A stretch of DNA of 64,000 bases, from positions 1,217,501 to 1,281,500 of the forward strand of contig JAUIRK010000570.1 of the NCBI GenBank assembly GCA_030549495.1. Direction: 5' to 3'. This document shows positions 33,814-45,800 of the stretch, one piece after another (the first letter of the stretch is position 1; each line of letters begins with the position of its first letter). Below the pieces are notes generated by a model. That model ran no database searches. It was not told the DNA's origin and saw only the letters and a program-made list of their open reading frames with translations. This stretch comes from Nectonema munidae. Its lineage: Eukaryota; Nematomorpha; Nectonematoida; Nectonematidae. A program made the position numbers and the translations under genes.

Positions 33814-36800
33814 TGCAGGCACAAACAGGGGACACCTAAACACATGCAGGCACAAATGGAGCAATTAAACAGATTCAGTCACAAAACGGTTGCACTTTAA
33901 CACAAACAAGCACCAACAGGAGGCACTCAAACACAGGCAGGCATAAACAGGGAGCATTTAAACAACATACAGGCACCAACAGGGAGCACTTTAACACAGG
34001 CAAGCACCAACAGAGGGCACTCAAACACAGGAAGCACATACAGGCAAAAACAAGGAGCGCTCAAACACAGGCAGGAACAAATTACAAGCACTCAATCAAC
34101 AGGGAGCACCCAAACACGGTCAGGCACAAACAAGGGACACTTAAACACAGGTAGGACTTAAACAATGAGCAAGCAGAAACAGGGAGCACTCAAATAGGGA
34201 GAACCCATCATATTCAAGGACAAACAATATGGAATTAAACACAGGCAGGCGCAAACAGGTAACACTCAAACGTAGGCAGTTACAAACACAGGCATTAACA
34301 AACAACGAGCACTAAATCAACAGGGAGCATCCAAACACAAACAACGAGGGCAAGGAGAAAAGGGAGCACTCAAAGACAGCGAGCTTCTTTTCTTCAAACA
34401 AGGGCTCACACAGGGAAAACCCAACACACGCAGGTACAAACGGCGTGGACTTAAACACAGGCAGGCACAAACAGGTAGCACTTAAACAGATTCCGGCTCA
34501 AAGAGGGAATACTTTAACACAGGCAAGCACCAACAAGGGGCATTCAAACACAGGAAGGCACAAGCAGGCAAAAACAAGAGGTAGTCAAACATGGGGCACT
34601 ATAACACAGGCAGACACAAATAAGGAGCACTCAAACACCGGCAGGTTTAAACAGGGAGCACTCAAACACAGGCAGGCATAAACAGGGAGCACTCAAACAC
34701 AGGCATGCACAAACAGGGAGGATTTAAACACATGCAAGCTCAAACAGGGAACACGTAAACAGATTCAGCACAAAAAGGGAGCACTTTAACATAGGCAAGC
34801 ACCAACAGAGGGCACTCAAACACAGTAAGCACATACAGGCAAAAAGAGGGAGCCCTCAAACAAAGGCAGGAACAAACGACCGGCACTCAATCAACAGGGA
34901 GTACTCAAACACGGTCAGGCAAAAACAAGGGGCACTTAAACACAGGTAGGATTTAAATAATAAGCAAGAAGAAACAGGGACCACTTAAACACAGGCAGTC
35001 ACTCAAATAGGGAGAACCCAACATACGCAAGCACAAACAATGTGGAATTAAACACAGGCAGGCACAAACAGCGAGCACTTAGACATAGGCAGGCGCAAAC
35101 AGATAACACTCAAACGCAGGCAGTTACAAACAGAGAGCACTCAAACACATGCATTAACAAACAACGAGCACTAAATCAACAGGCAGCATCCAAACACAGT
35201 CAGACACAAACAACGAGGGCAAGGAGAGAAGGGAGCACTTAAACATAGGCAGGCACTCAAACACAGCGAGCACCCGACACAGGCAGGCACAAACTTGGTG
35301 GACTTAACCACATACAAGCACTTAAACAGATTTAGGCACAAAAAGGGAACACTTAAACACAGGCAAGTACCAACAGAGGGCACTCAAACACACATAGGCA
35401 AAATAGGGAGCACTCAAACACAGGCAGGAACATACAACGAGAACTCTATCAACAGGGAGCACCCAAACACAGGCAGACACAAACAAGGAGCACTTAAACA
35501 TAGGTAGGACTTAAACAATAGTCAAGCAGAAACAAGGAGTATTTAAACACAGGCAGGCACTCAAACAGGGAGAACCCAACACACGCAGGCACAAATAGGG
35601 TTGACTTAAACACAGGCACAAACAGAGACCACTTAAACAGAGACAGGCACAAAAAGGGAGCACTTTAACACAGGCAAACACCAACAGGGGGCATTCAAAC
35701 ACAAGCAGGCATAAACAGGAAGAACTCAAACATGGGGCACTATAACACAAGCAGACACAAACAAGGAGCACTCAAACACAGGCAGGCTCAAAAAGGGAGC
35801 ACTCAAACACAGGTAGGCACAAACAGGTAGGACTTAAACACAGGCTGGCACAAACAGGGAACACTTAAACACATGCAAGCTCAAACAGGGAGCACTTAAA
35901 CAGATTCAACACAAAAAGGGAATACTTTAACATAGACAAGCACCAACAGAGGGCACTCAAACACAGGAAGCACATACAGGCAAAAACAGAGAGCACTCAA
36001 ACAAAGGCAGGAACAAACGACGAGCACTCAATCAACAGGGAGCACCCAAACACGGTCAGGCACTTAAACACAGGTAGGACTTAAATAATAAGAAAGAAGA
36101 AACAGGGACCACTTAAACACAGGCAGGCACTCAAATAGGGAGAACCCAACATACGCAAGCACAAACAAGGTGGAATTAAACACAGGCAGACACAAACAGC
36201 GAGCACTTAATCAGAGACAGGCACAAAAAGTGAGCACTTTAACACAGGCAAACACCAACAGGGGGCATTCAAACACAAGCAGGCATAAACAGGAAGCACT
36301 CAAACATGGGGCACTATAACACAGGCAGACACAAACAAGGGGCACTCAAACACAGGTAGGTTCAAAAAGGGAGCACTCAAACACAGAGAGCACCCGACAC
36401 AGGCAGGCACAAACAATGTGGACTTAACCACATGCAAGCACTTAAACAGATTTAGGCACAAAAAGGGAACACTTAAACACAGGCAAGTACCAACAGAGGG
36501 CACTCAAACACACAGGAAAATAGGGAGCACTCAAACACAGGCAGGAACAACAACAACGAGCACTCTATCAACAGGGAGCACCCAAACACAGGCAGGCACA
36601 AACAAGGAGCACTTAATGTCGGACTTAAACAATAGTCAAGTAGAAACAAGGAGCACTTAAACACAGGCAGGCCCTCAAACAGGGGAACCCAACACACGCA
36701 GGCACACATAGGGTTGATTTAAACACATTCAGGCACAAACAGGGAGCACTTAAACAGAGACAGGCACACAAAGGAAGCATTTTAACACAGGCAAACACCA

Positions 36801-38903
36801 ACAGGGGGAATTCAAACACAAGCAGGCATAAACAGGAGGCACTCAAACATGGGGACTATAACACAGGCAGACAGAAACACGGAGCACTCAAACGCAGGCA
36901 GGTTCAAACAAGGGCTCAAACAGGGAAAACCCAACACACGTAGGTACAAACGGCGTGGACTTAAACACAGGCAGGCACAAACAGGGGCACTTAAACAGAT
37001 TCAGGCTCAAAAAGGGAGTACTTTAACACAGGCAAGCACCAACAAGGGGCATTCAAACACAGGAAGGCACAAGCAGGCAAAAACAAGAGGGGCTCAAACA
37101 TGGGGCACTATAACACAGGCAGACACAAATAAGAAGCACTCAAACACAGGCAGGTTCAAACAGGGAGCACTCAAACACAAGCAGGTACAAACAGGGAGCA
37201 CTCAAACACAGGCAGGCACAAACAGGGAGGATTTAAACACAGGCAGGCACAAACAGGGAAAACTTAAACACATGCAAGCACAAACAGGTAGCACTTAAAC
37301 AGATTCAGGCAGAAAAAGGGAGCACTTTAAAACAGGTAAACACCTACAGGTGCCACACAAACACAGGAACGCACAAACAAGGAGGACACAAACACAGGCA
37401 GGCACAAACAGAAGGCACTCAAACACAGGCAGGCACAAATATGGGGCACTCAAGCACAGACAGACACAAACAGAGAGCATTCAAACAACAGGAGGCACTC
37501 AAACAGAGGCAGGCACAAACATGGGGCACTATAACACAGGCAGACACAAACAAGGAGCACTCAAACACAGGAAGGCTCAAACACAGGCAGGCACAAATAG
37601 GGTTGACTTTAACACAGGCAGGTGCAAAAAGGGAGCACCTTAACACAGGCAAGCACCACCAGGGGGCAATCAGGCATAAACAGGAGGCACTCAAACATGG
37701 GGCACTATAACACAGGCAGACACAAAGAAAAAGCACTCAAACACAAGCAGGCTCAAAAATAGAGCACTTAAACACAGGCAGGCACTATCAGGGAGGACTT
37801 AAACACAGGCTGGCACAAACAGGGAACACTTAAACACATGCAAGCTCAAACAGAGAGCACTTAAACAGATTCAGGCACAAAAAGGGAGCACTACACAGGC
37901 AAGCACCAACAGAGGGCGCTCAAACACAGGAAGGCACAAACAGGAAGCACATACAGGCAAATACAGGGAGCACTCAAACACAGGCAGGAACAAACGACGA
38001 GCACACAATCAACACGAAGCACCCAAACACGGTCAGTCACAAACAAGTAGCACTTAAACACAGGTATGACTTAAATAATAAGCAAGAAGAAACAGGGACC
38101 ACTTAAACACAGGCAGACACTCAAATAGGGAGAACCCAACATACGCAAGCACAAACAAGGTGGAATTAAACACAGGCAGGCACAAACAGCGAGCACTTAG
38201 ACACATGCAGGTGCAAACAGGTAACACTCAAACGCAGGCAGTTACAAACAGAGAGCACTTAAAAACAGGCATTAACAAACAAGGAGCACTAAATCAACAT
38301 GTAGCATCCTAACAACAGTCAGACACAAACAACGAGAGCAAGGAGAAAAGGGAGTACTTAAACACAGGCAGGCACTCAAACACAGCGAGGACCCGACACA
38401 GGCAGGCACAAACTGGGTGAACTTAACCACATACAAGCACTTAAACAGATTTAGGCACAAAAAGGGAACACTTAAACACAGGCAAGTACCAACAGCGGGC
38501 ACTCAAACACACACAGGCAAAATAGGGAGCACTCAAACACAGGCAAAATAGGGAGTACTCAAACACAGGCAGGAACAAACAACAAGCACTCTATCAACAG
38601 GGAGCACTCAAACACAGGCAGGCACAAACAAGGAGCACTTAAACACAGGTAGGCACTCAAACAGGGAGAACCCAACACACGCAGGCACAAACAGGGTTGA
38701 CTTAAACACAGGCAGGCACAAACAGGGTTGACTTAAACACAGGCAGGCACAAACAGGGAGCACTTAAACAGAGACAGGCACAAAAAGGGAGCACTTTAAC
38801 ACAAGCAAACACCAATAGGTGGCATTCAAACACAAGCAGGCATAAACAGGAGGCACTCAAACATAGGGCACTATAACACAGGCAGACACAAACAAGGAGC
38901 AGT
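33814..38903. repeat. 31-bp minisatellite array 2 with higher-order blocks
   Basis: About 160 degenerate copies of the same 31-bp unit as array 1 span 5.1 kb. Marker variants show higher-order organisation: the block containing AACCCAACATACGCAAG ... AACGAGGGCAAGGAG ... GATTTAGGCACAAAAAGGG occurs at about 35005-35465 and again at about 38130-38625, with partial forms at about 34190 and 36370. The same block occurs at 17775-18225 in array 1. Because 31 is not a multiple of three and the unit lacks stops, one strand can stay open through all frames (up to 149 codons at 36849-37298, a 31-residue super-period). Coding is not implied. Confidence 0.95.
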
Positions 38904-38929
38904 TAGCCATAAGAAAACATAATTGAGAA

Positions 38930-39995
38930 AGTACCGTTCTTCGTCCACTAAATTTTTTTTAAAATGTTGAAGTACTAGCTGATGATGAAGATTGTGTTTC
39001 TAAATTATTTTCTAAAATGATATAAGTATTCAAAGCTGCTATGTCTAAATAATTGGACTAGATAACCATCGGCCAATGTCTAGATGTTCTATATGTTGTG
39101 TATTTTCTTAACCTTTGATTTATCCATATCTGACTTTACGCTATTATACATGTCTATAGACTCAGGTAATTTTTTTGAGATAAGTTTCAATTCTATAAAA
39201 TGTTGAGTACTAATCATGAGAACTGCTTTAAAAATTTTTAGAATGGTTTCTAGGAACTTATGCAACAAGAGAAAAAAATTTTGAATATATAATCCTACTC
39301 ACATTCTTGCAAATGCAAAGATTTCAAGTGTTTTTTTAAAAATGTCCGAAACGCATCGTTTTTTATAATTCAATGGACCTAGAATAGAAAATTTTTCATT
39401 TTTGGTCCATTCACATATTTTAGGATCCATAAAAATACTATCAACGCTTATTCCAATAACTCGAGATAAATTAGTCTTTTCTACTAACCTTTTAACAATT
39501 ATAATATAGATTATGAAATCGCAAAAATGTTATAATAAACTTTAGATCATTTCTTAAAATTACAGTTTGTAAAAAATGATCTCTTTGACTTTTATAAAGA
39601 TCATCTAGAGGAATACATTGATCTCCTTCAATTCTAAGCATGTACAAAGTAGAAATATAACCAATAAGTTTTTCAACGCAAAAAGTTTCATAAAATGAAG
39701 CGAATTCTTTTGAAAGATCTTTTTTTCGTTCAATGTATTTTTTACAGCCTTTTTAATTGAAAATTTTCAAGTGGAAAACAGGAGTCAGAAACAAATTACA
39801 TACAGATAATGCTTCTATTTTGCTTTGGTATTTTCTTTAGGACCAGAAGGAATTTCAAAGATGTTACGCAAATTGATAATTCTTGGCCTTCCACTTGTAT
39901 AATGAACTTCATCAAGAGCTTTTATTTCAATTTCACTAATATTATCGCTTTCAGAGGTAGAATAAGAAGTTGGATTTAGTGATGACAAAGTCATA
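38930..39995 (-). pseudogene. Heavily decayed piggyBac transposase
   Basis: Minus-strand text begins with an acidic N-terminus at about 39993 (MTLSSLNPTSYSTSESDN). Further on, a reading with stops gives SLVAxVPRNHSKN at about 39230, matching the LVSYVPKKxKN block of piggyBac. At about 39000-39110 it gives RKYTTYRTSRHWPMVI and NYLDIAALNTYIIL, matching the conserved region after the third Asp. Frames alternate and stops are frequent. It is a third, old piggyBac copy abutting the minisatellite. Confidence 0.6.
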
Positions 39996-40387
39996 TTTTC
40001 TCGACTTTAATCTTCAGAACAAAATATAGAATATAAGAGAAATTTGACGCCTTATGGCTGGAGTATAGGTTATAGGTCATTTCCCTTCATATGCTTTGGC
40101 TGCAATATATGTGTAACTTTATAAATATATAGATATTTTCCAGAAAGGGGTGATACGTTGAACACCAGTGATCTAAAATTCATCGTTTGTTGTTCAATTT
40201 TCATATGAATATGTGTGAATATTAATGTTTCTATATAGAATAATACACAAAATAAAATTTGCTTTTTATTTTTTCTGGGAAAAAATATGAATAGAATAAA
40301 ATAGATGGAGTTAGCTTTTTTATAAAAGAGTAATAGTAAGGTATTATCGGTTTATATAACTTTTAGTGTTAAGTAAGTTAAGTATTG

Positions 40388-40620
40388 TTTGTGAAGTTCG
40401 CACCCATCGTTTAAGATATCGTAGCACGACCGGAATGCTAAGTCCAGGTCTACCTGGGCTTTCCATCCTACTAAACGCCTACCGGCCCTTGATACTGCAT
40501 AACTATACCTTCATATATATGTAATTTTATAAGAATGTATGTTACTAATATATAAATACAGTTGAGTGAACGATACAATCCTAACACGAATGCTCCCAAT
40601 TTGGAAAACAATTTTTAGTT
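40388..40620 (-). mobile_element. Possible SINE-like insertion with 13-bp direct flanks
   Basis: AAGTTAAGTATTG occurs at 40375-40387 and at 40621-40633. The 233 bp between contain a GC-rich core (about 40400-40490). On the minus strand this core weakly resembles the 3' half of 5S rRNA (TTTAGTAGGATGG, then CCTGG, then CCGGTCGTGCTA). Flanking TTTATATAAC on the outer left and outer right suggests that a local duplication is an alternative explanation. Confidence 0.3.
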
Positions 40621-40633
40621 AAGTTAAGTATTG

Positions 40634-41769
40634 ATTTATATAACCTTTAGAGAGAAAAAAGAGTATAAAGAAGAAAATTACTATAAATTATATTTGTAAT
40701 AAAATACTGGATATTTAACGTTGTTTAAAAATGACCTCTTGAGGCCCTATGTGACCATCAGAAGTTATAAAAGAAGTTAATACTAGTAGCTCATTGATTT
40801 TTAGTAGAAAGAAGATTAGAAAATAAATTTTAAGTTTTAAGATGGGATTATGTAAATTTTTTATTATTTTTAGATGGCGTTAGCAAAAATTCATTATTTA
40901 CCAAAAATGCTCTGGTTTTTCATCACTCAAAAGTGTTTCATTAATTAATGAAGAAATAATTTTTTTGATTGTATTGAATCTTAACATTTTAAATAAATAT
41001 AAATTATCAAAATGGCCTCTAGCTTCCCATTGCGGCCATCCGTGGTAGTAAAAAATTGCCGCCTTTTGATTTAGTAAAAAATTGTGGCCATGCGAGGGTA
41101 AAGTCACCACAAAAGATCTTCAAATTATTTGTATCTATACTGAAAATTAAATTTTCAAAGAAAGAAAAAAAATAATAACTAAATATGCATAAATGAAACT
41201 GATAAATCAAGTTTAGAATTGAAGCTTACTCTTTGTAAGAAGAACAGAAAAAGAAAAGATAATCGCATGAAGGAGCAGAACGGTAACTACTTTATTATCC
41301 AACAAATGAGTATTTTTTATCTTCTAGTGGCTTGTAAAAATTTTTTCACTTTTAATAAAATCAAATTTTAATGTACAATATATATTTAAAATTTAAAATT
41401 AAAGCTTAGTTTTCAAAACTTGGATGAATTTTAGTGCTGGAAAAATCACAAAGACTTCTAAGAACTTATTAGCAATATTCTTAACAATATTTAAAAATAA
41501 AAAACATGATTTTGATTTAATTTTTTATCCTTTATTCTTTGAATTTAGTTTTCATGGGTGCGCATTAGTTTTAGTTATTGATTTTCAAGAAATATTTTGA
41601 AATATATATTATAGATAATATATTTAGATAATATATATTATTTTCAATAATATAGTTATTGGTTTTCAATCAATAACCGGATTTTTTGATTCTAACAACC
41701 AGAAGTCTAGTATCCCTACCTTTTATTGTTTGATAATGAATAACTATATGCAATTTCAGCAAATCAGGC
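40634..41769. other. Spacer without supported feature
   Basis: AT-rich with a small GC-richer patch at 41010-41105 that contains two similar AGTAAAAAATTG blocks. ORFs here are short and unsupported. Confidence 0.35.
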
Positions 41770-41980
41770 ATCAGCACATATGATGATACACTAAGTTACC
41801 CAAAATTAAACAATGGATCTTTCCATAGCTAGCTTAACTCACTTGTAAATATTTATAAATTTGTTTTTTTAATAATCAGATTGTATTTTGAAAATTAGAA
41901 TGAAAATCAAAATTTTAGAAATGAAAAAATTAGAATTAGAATTAAATTTGTGATTAAAAAAATCAGGGAATAAGAATCAT
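41770..41980. repeat. Dispersed repeat, copy 1
   Basis: Matches the reverse complement of about 63440-63650: shared landmarks in order are GCATCAG, CATATGATGATaCA, CTTTCCATAGCTAGC, TGTAAAT, ACTAATCAGA-type text and GAATCATAATCATT. The family is unknown. Confidence 0.55.
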
Positions 41981-42274
41981 AATCATTGATTAGCCTCTTT
42001 CAGATTTCTCATAACAAACGAGTGATAACATTATAGTCAAGTACTCTGAGAAATGTGTCACGTAGTGCTTTTGACGATAAAATTATTAAATTTTTGTATA
42101 GTAGGAATACTCAGTTTAAAGATATCAAAATTGAAATTACCACAATAAACATTTTTGTATCCCTATTTCTATAAAATGTAAGTTTTCAAAAAACTTTTGG
42201 GAAAAATATACATATTGGGTATTATAGGAATGAATCCATACACAATGTATAATTAAATGTTTATAATTAGTATT

Positions 42275-42452
42275 GGTTGGTTGGTTGGAGATATCAAAGC
42301 ACTTTCAGCCGTAAGGCTATATGCTCGCATTATGCTTAAGATGGTTAATCACAGTTTTTGTGAATTTGTTTTTAGATTTGGGAGCCTTGGGGATCGAACC
42401 CCTGACCTTCAACTGTTAGCTGAGAAGTATACCCTAACAACCATTGAGACTC
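42275..42452 (-). mobile_element. tRNA-derived SINE, copy 2, with 14-bp target duplication
   Basis: Same family as 30690-30878. The head includes TCAGGGGTTCGATCCCCAAG (B box) and ATGGTTGTTAGGGTATAC (A box region) on the minus strand, and the body shares ACAAATTCACAAAAACTGTG. The flanks TTATAATTAGTATT at 42261-42274 and 42453-42466 are identical. The tail is (CCAA)n-like instead of (AAC)n, so tails vary between copies. It lies about 400 bp upstream of PDIA6 exon 1. Confidence 0.92.
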
Positions 42453-42862
42453 TTATAATTAGTATTACTAAAAAAATTGATTGATAATTAAAATTATTTT
42501 CATAAAACTATTAGTCTAAAAATTGGAATTTAATTCTTCTTCTAACATAAATCACAAAGCCTTCATGAAGTGAGGTTTGTGTAAGTGAACCTATACTATA
42601 GATAACACGTACAAATCTTTTAAGGCATATAACAGAGTAGTGTTCAGGTAGAAGGCATTCAATTTACTAAAATTTTTAATTCGTGAAACTTATTATTTAA
42701 TTCATTTTCTAAACAAACTTAAAAAAAATCTGAAATCTAAGTTTTCTGTTTTATATTTTTATATATTTTATTGCTCAAGTTTTTGAAATAAACGTGGTTA
42801 AATATTTATATATTTTTTGCAATTAGTTAAAATTTATTTATTTGAAGTTTTATTTCCTTAGA

Positions 42863-45800
42863 ATGAATTCAATTTTTTATATTCTTGTTTTATTTAATTT
42901 TACTTTTGTCTTTTCTGTCTATGAGAATTCCAAAGATGTTCTTCTTATGGAAAAAATTGATGAACATTTAAATGATGAATCGGTTTGGCTCATTCATTTT
43001 TACGAAAAAGAGTAAATTTTTGATTTATGTTATTTTTAACAAACTATAATGTACATATGTTTCTGTTCAATTATTTAATCATTTAAATTCTTCAATGGAA
43101 TGCTATAAAAATTGAAAATGCATAGTTAAACTTTTGTTAAATTTAACTGAAAAAAATATACATATAAAATTATATATATATTTGAAAATCAAATTCGGAT
43201 TGTTCATTTGTATAATTTATAAAATAGAGAAATTTAAATAAAATGAATTTTTTTGAACAAAGTAAACTTTATCAAGGCAAATATTTTCGGTTCAATCACG
43301 AACCTTTATCAAGCAAAATTTGATAAATTAGTTGGAAGTTTTTTGCTTTTTGTTTGACTTCCAACTAATTTATCACATTTTGCTTGATAAAGGTTCTTGA
43401 TTGAACCGAAAATATTTGCCTTAAAGTTTACTTTGTTCAAAAAAATTAGTTTTATTTATTTCTTTATTTTATAAATTATATATATCTTATTTCTTTAGCT
43501 TTATAATTTTAGGATATTTTTAGCCTTGGCTAATTTCTTTTATTTGAGGGTCCAACTTTATAAGTGCCGATGTATATTTTAATACTCCAGTTAATTTTAG
43601 ACTAAAAATAGTCATTTAAACCTGTAATTTGGCGTCTCATAACTTTGAATACCTTTTCTAAAAATATCTTACTTATTTTAAATGATATTTTCATAAATTT
43701 AAAACATGCCGTTTTTATGCTTTTCCAAGGCAATTTTTGTCTTTTTTAATTAGTTTGACATGAAAATCACGAATTTACATTATAAAACCAAGTAAAACTT
43801 CCCCTTTTTTAAATAAATAGTCTAGTTTTAAAGTGCAAATAATAAATTTTTTCTATTTCAACAGCTAGAATAATTGAAAACAGATATACCAATAAAATGT
43901 TCACCTTATGCATTCCTAAGAAAAGGAATATAGATTTTTATAGTTTAAAAACTAATTGAAATGTTCTAGTATTTTATATTTATTTTTTTTTAATCTGTTT
44001 TAAACTTTCATCTAAACATTTTCAGCTCTTATTTTTTCTCTTGACCATTATTGACATCGTGCGTGATTGTGAAATTTATAGGTTAGAGATATTTTTTATA
44101 AAAAAAGATTGAATTTTATGTTTACGTTATCACAGTGCCCGCGCTACCTATATAATTTTGGGGCACGTGCCCCCCCCCCCCCCTCCCCCTATATTAATCT
44201 TTGCCCCCCCCCCCCCCTAAAATTTTTGGGTTTGCCCGATGCACTTTTTAAAGGAAAAATAAATAAGCAAAAATTGTACACAATAATCTTATATGAAATT
44301 TAACTTTAGCGCGGGCACTATGTTATCAAAATTTTTTTATTTACTTGTATATAATATATAATTATATATATTATGTAATAAAAGATTTATAAATCACGGG
44401 CGTACATCCTCCAAATTTGGGGGGGGGGGGAGGAACTTTTTTTTTATAATTTTCAAAATTTATTATAAAATAATTTTTGTCCAATGAACACTATTAGTCA
44501 CAATGTCATTATTAGGCCTCGATCAAAGTTTAAATATAATATACATTGAATAAGACTATTAAACTACTATATAGTTTTTAAGTGATTGATTTATTTTTCA
44601 AAAAAAAAGAAGTCAAATTCCAGAAATATATCTCATTAAAATGATATGATGGTAAAAAAAAGTTTAAGATTACAAATGATTGGTAACAACAAACTTGCAG
44701 CTCAAATACTTGTTTGTGCCTCTATTTTGAACTATTTCTTGCATTTTTTTAACTCTTTTCTCAGTAATTATATTTGTTCTTGGAATACTAATTCTTGAAG
44801 GTTCTTCTTTATAAAACTTTAAAATTATGATACTGCTTCAATTCTGGGATTTAATTGCCGAATTGAACAGATAATTATATCAATTTTCATCATAATGCTG
44901 ATTACAAAACCAATACTTAGACTAGTCTTTTGTAATTAAATTGCAAATACTTTCTAATCGACTTCTCCACTTTGGTAAAAGAAAGTAAGCTAACAAGGCA
45001 TATGAAGCCCGTGAATTCCATCTGGCGCTATGCAGAGCAGGAAGCTTTCTAAAATGTATTTTTGGCCATTTGGATGTCTCTTTATAAATATTGAAAGCAT
45101 GACAAAGCTGATACAAAAACTTAAAGTCGTCTCTCCATCCTGGATTTTCCTGCAATGATACTTCTGACTCATAATTGTATTCATTTTTCAATTCCTCATA
45201 ATTATTGCAGATTTCAGTTATGAAACTGTAGGGAAGATCTGGCCTTTGGTGGTGCCCCCGAAATGGAAATCCATTATATGTTTTAATACGAGGTCAACAA
45301 TATGGTGCTTGTAACCAATGAATTGTGGATACTCCAAACTTTTATTTGCCATGGCTTTTTGAATTTTAGCTACAACACCATTTTCTTTACCCGTATTAAC
45401 TGCTGTTGTATCGGAAATAATCATTTTTATACTTTTCCAAGCGTTGTATTCATCCATTAAGGCTCTAATTTCATCAAATAATGTCTTTAGAAGGGCCACT
45501 TTTACAACAAAGAATTCTCAAGTTTATACGATGTTCGTTTTGGAGACAAACAACTTGATACTCTTTCTTCAAGATCATTTTCCCATCAACAAAAAGACAG
45601 AAAAACTTTTTTTGTAAAATTGATTTGATCTTAACCCTTTTTTGTTCTGCTTCCTTAATGATGTGTTTCCAAACAACAACCTGTGTGGGCGATGGAAGTT
45701 CTATACCATCTTCTGAAAGTGACTTACAAACAGAAGCTGTTTTCTTTGTCGATAATGACTGTTCACTTTCAAGTTTCGCAGCAAATGAAGCTGAATGATA

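Noticed and set aside
36849-37298. 149-codon plus-strand ORF in minisatellite array 2, and many 60-105-codon ORFs on both strands
   Set aside because: They follow from a stop-free 31-bp unit read through rotating frames; there is no unique sequence, start context or domain.
17735-38903. CRISPR-like array
   Set aside because: Units are contiguous degenerate repeats without unique spacers, in a eukaryotic genome.
39361-39480. Fluent minus-strand peptide SVDSIFMDPKICEWTKNEKF taken as a new protein family
   Set aside because: Reading the neighbouring frames gives piggyBac motifs in order, so this is probably an off-frame stretch of a decayed transposase.
40898-41210. Minus-strand ORFs of 63-70 codons as a gene
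   Set aside because: Overlapping in different frames, no motif, and composed partly of repeated AGTAAAAAATTG text.
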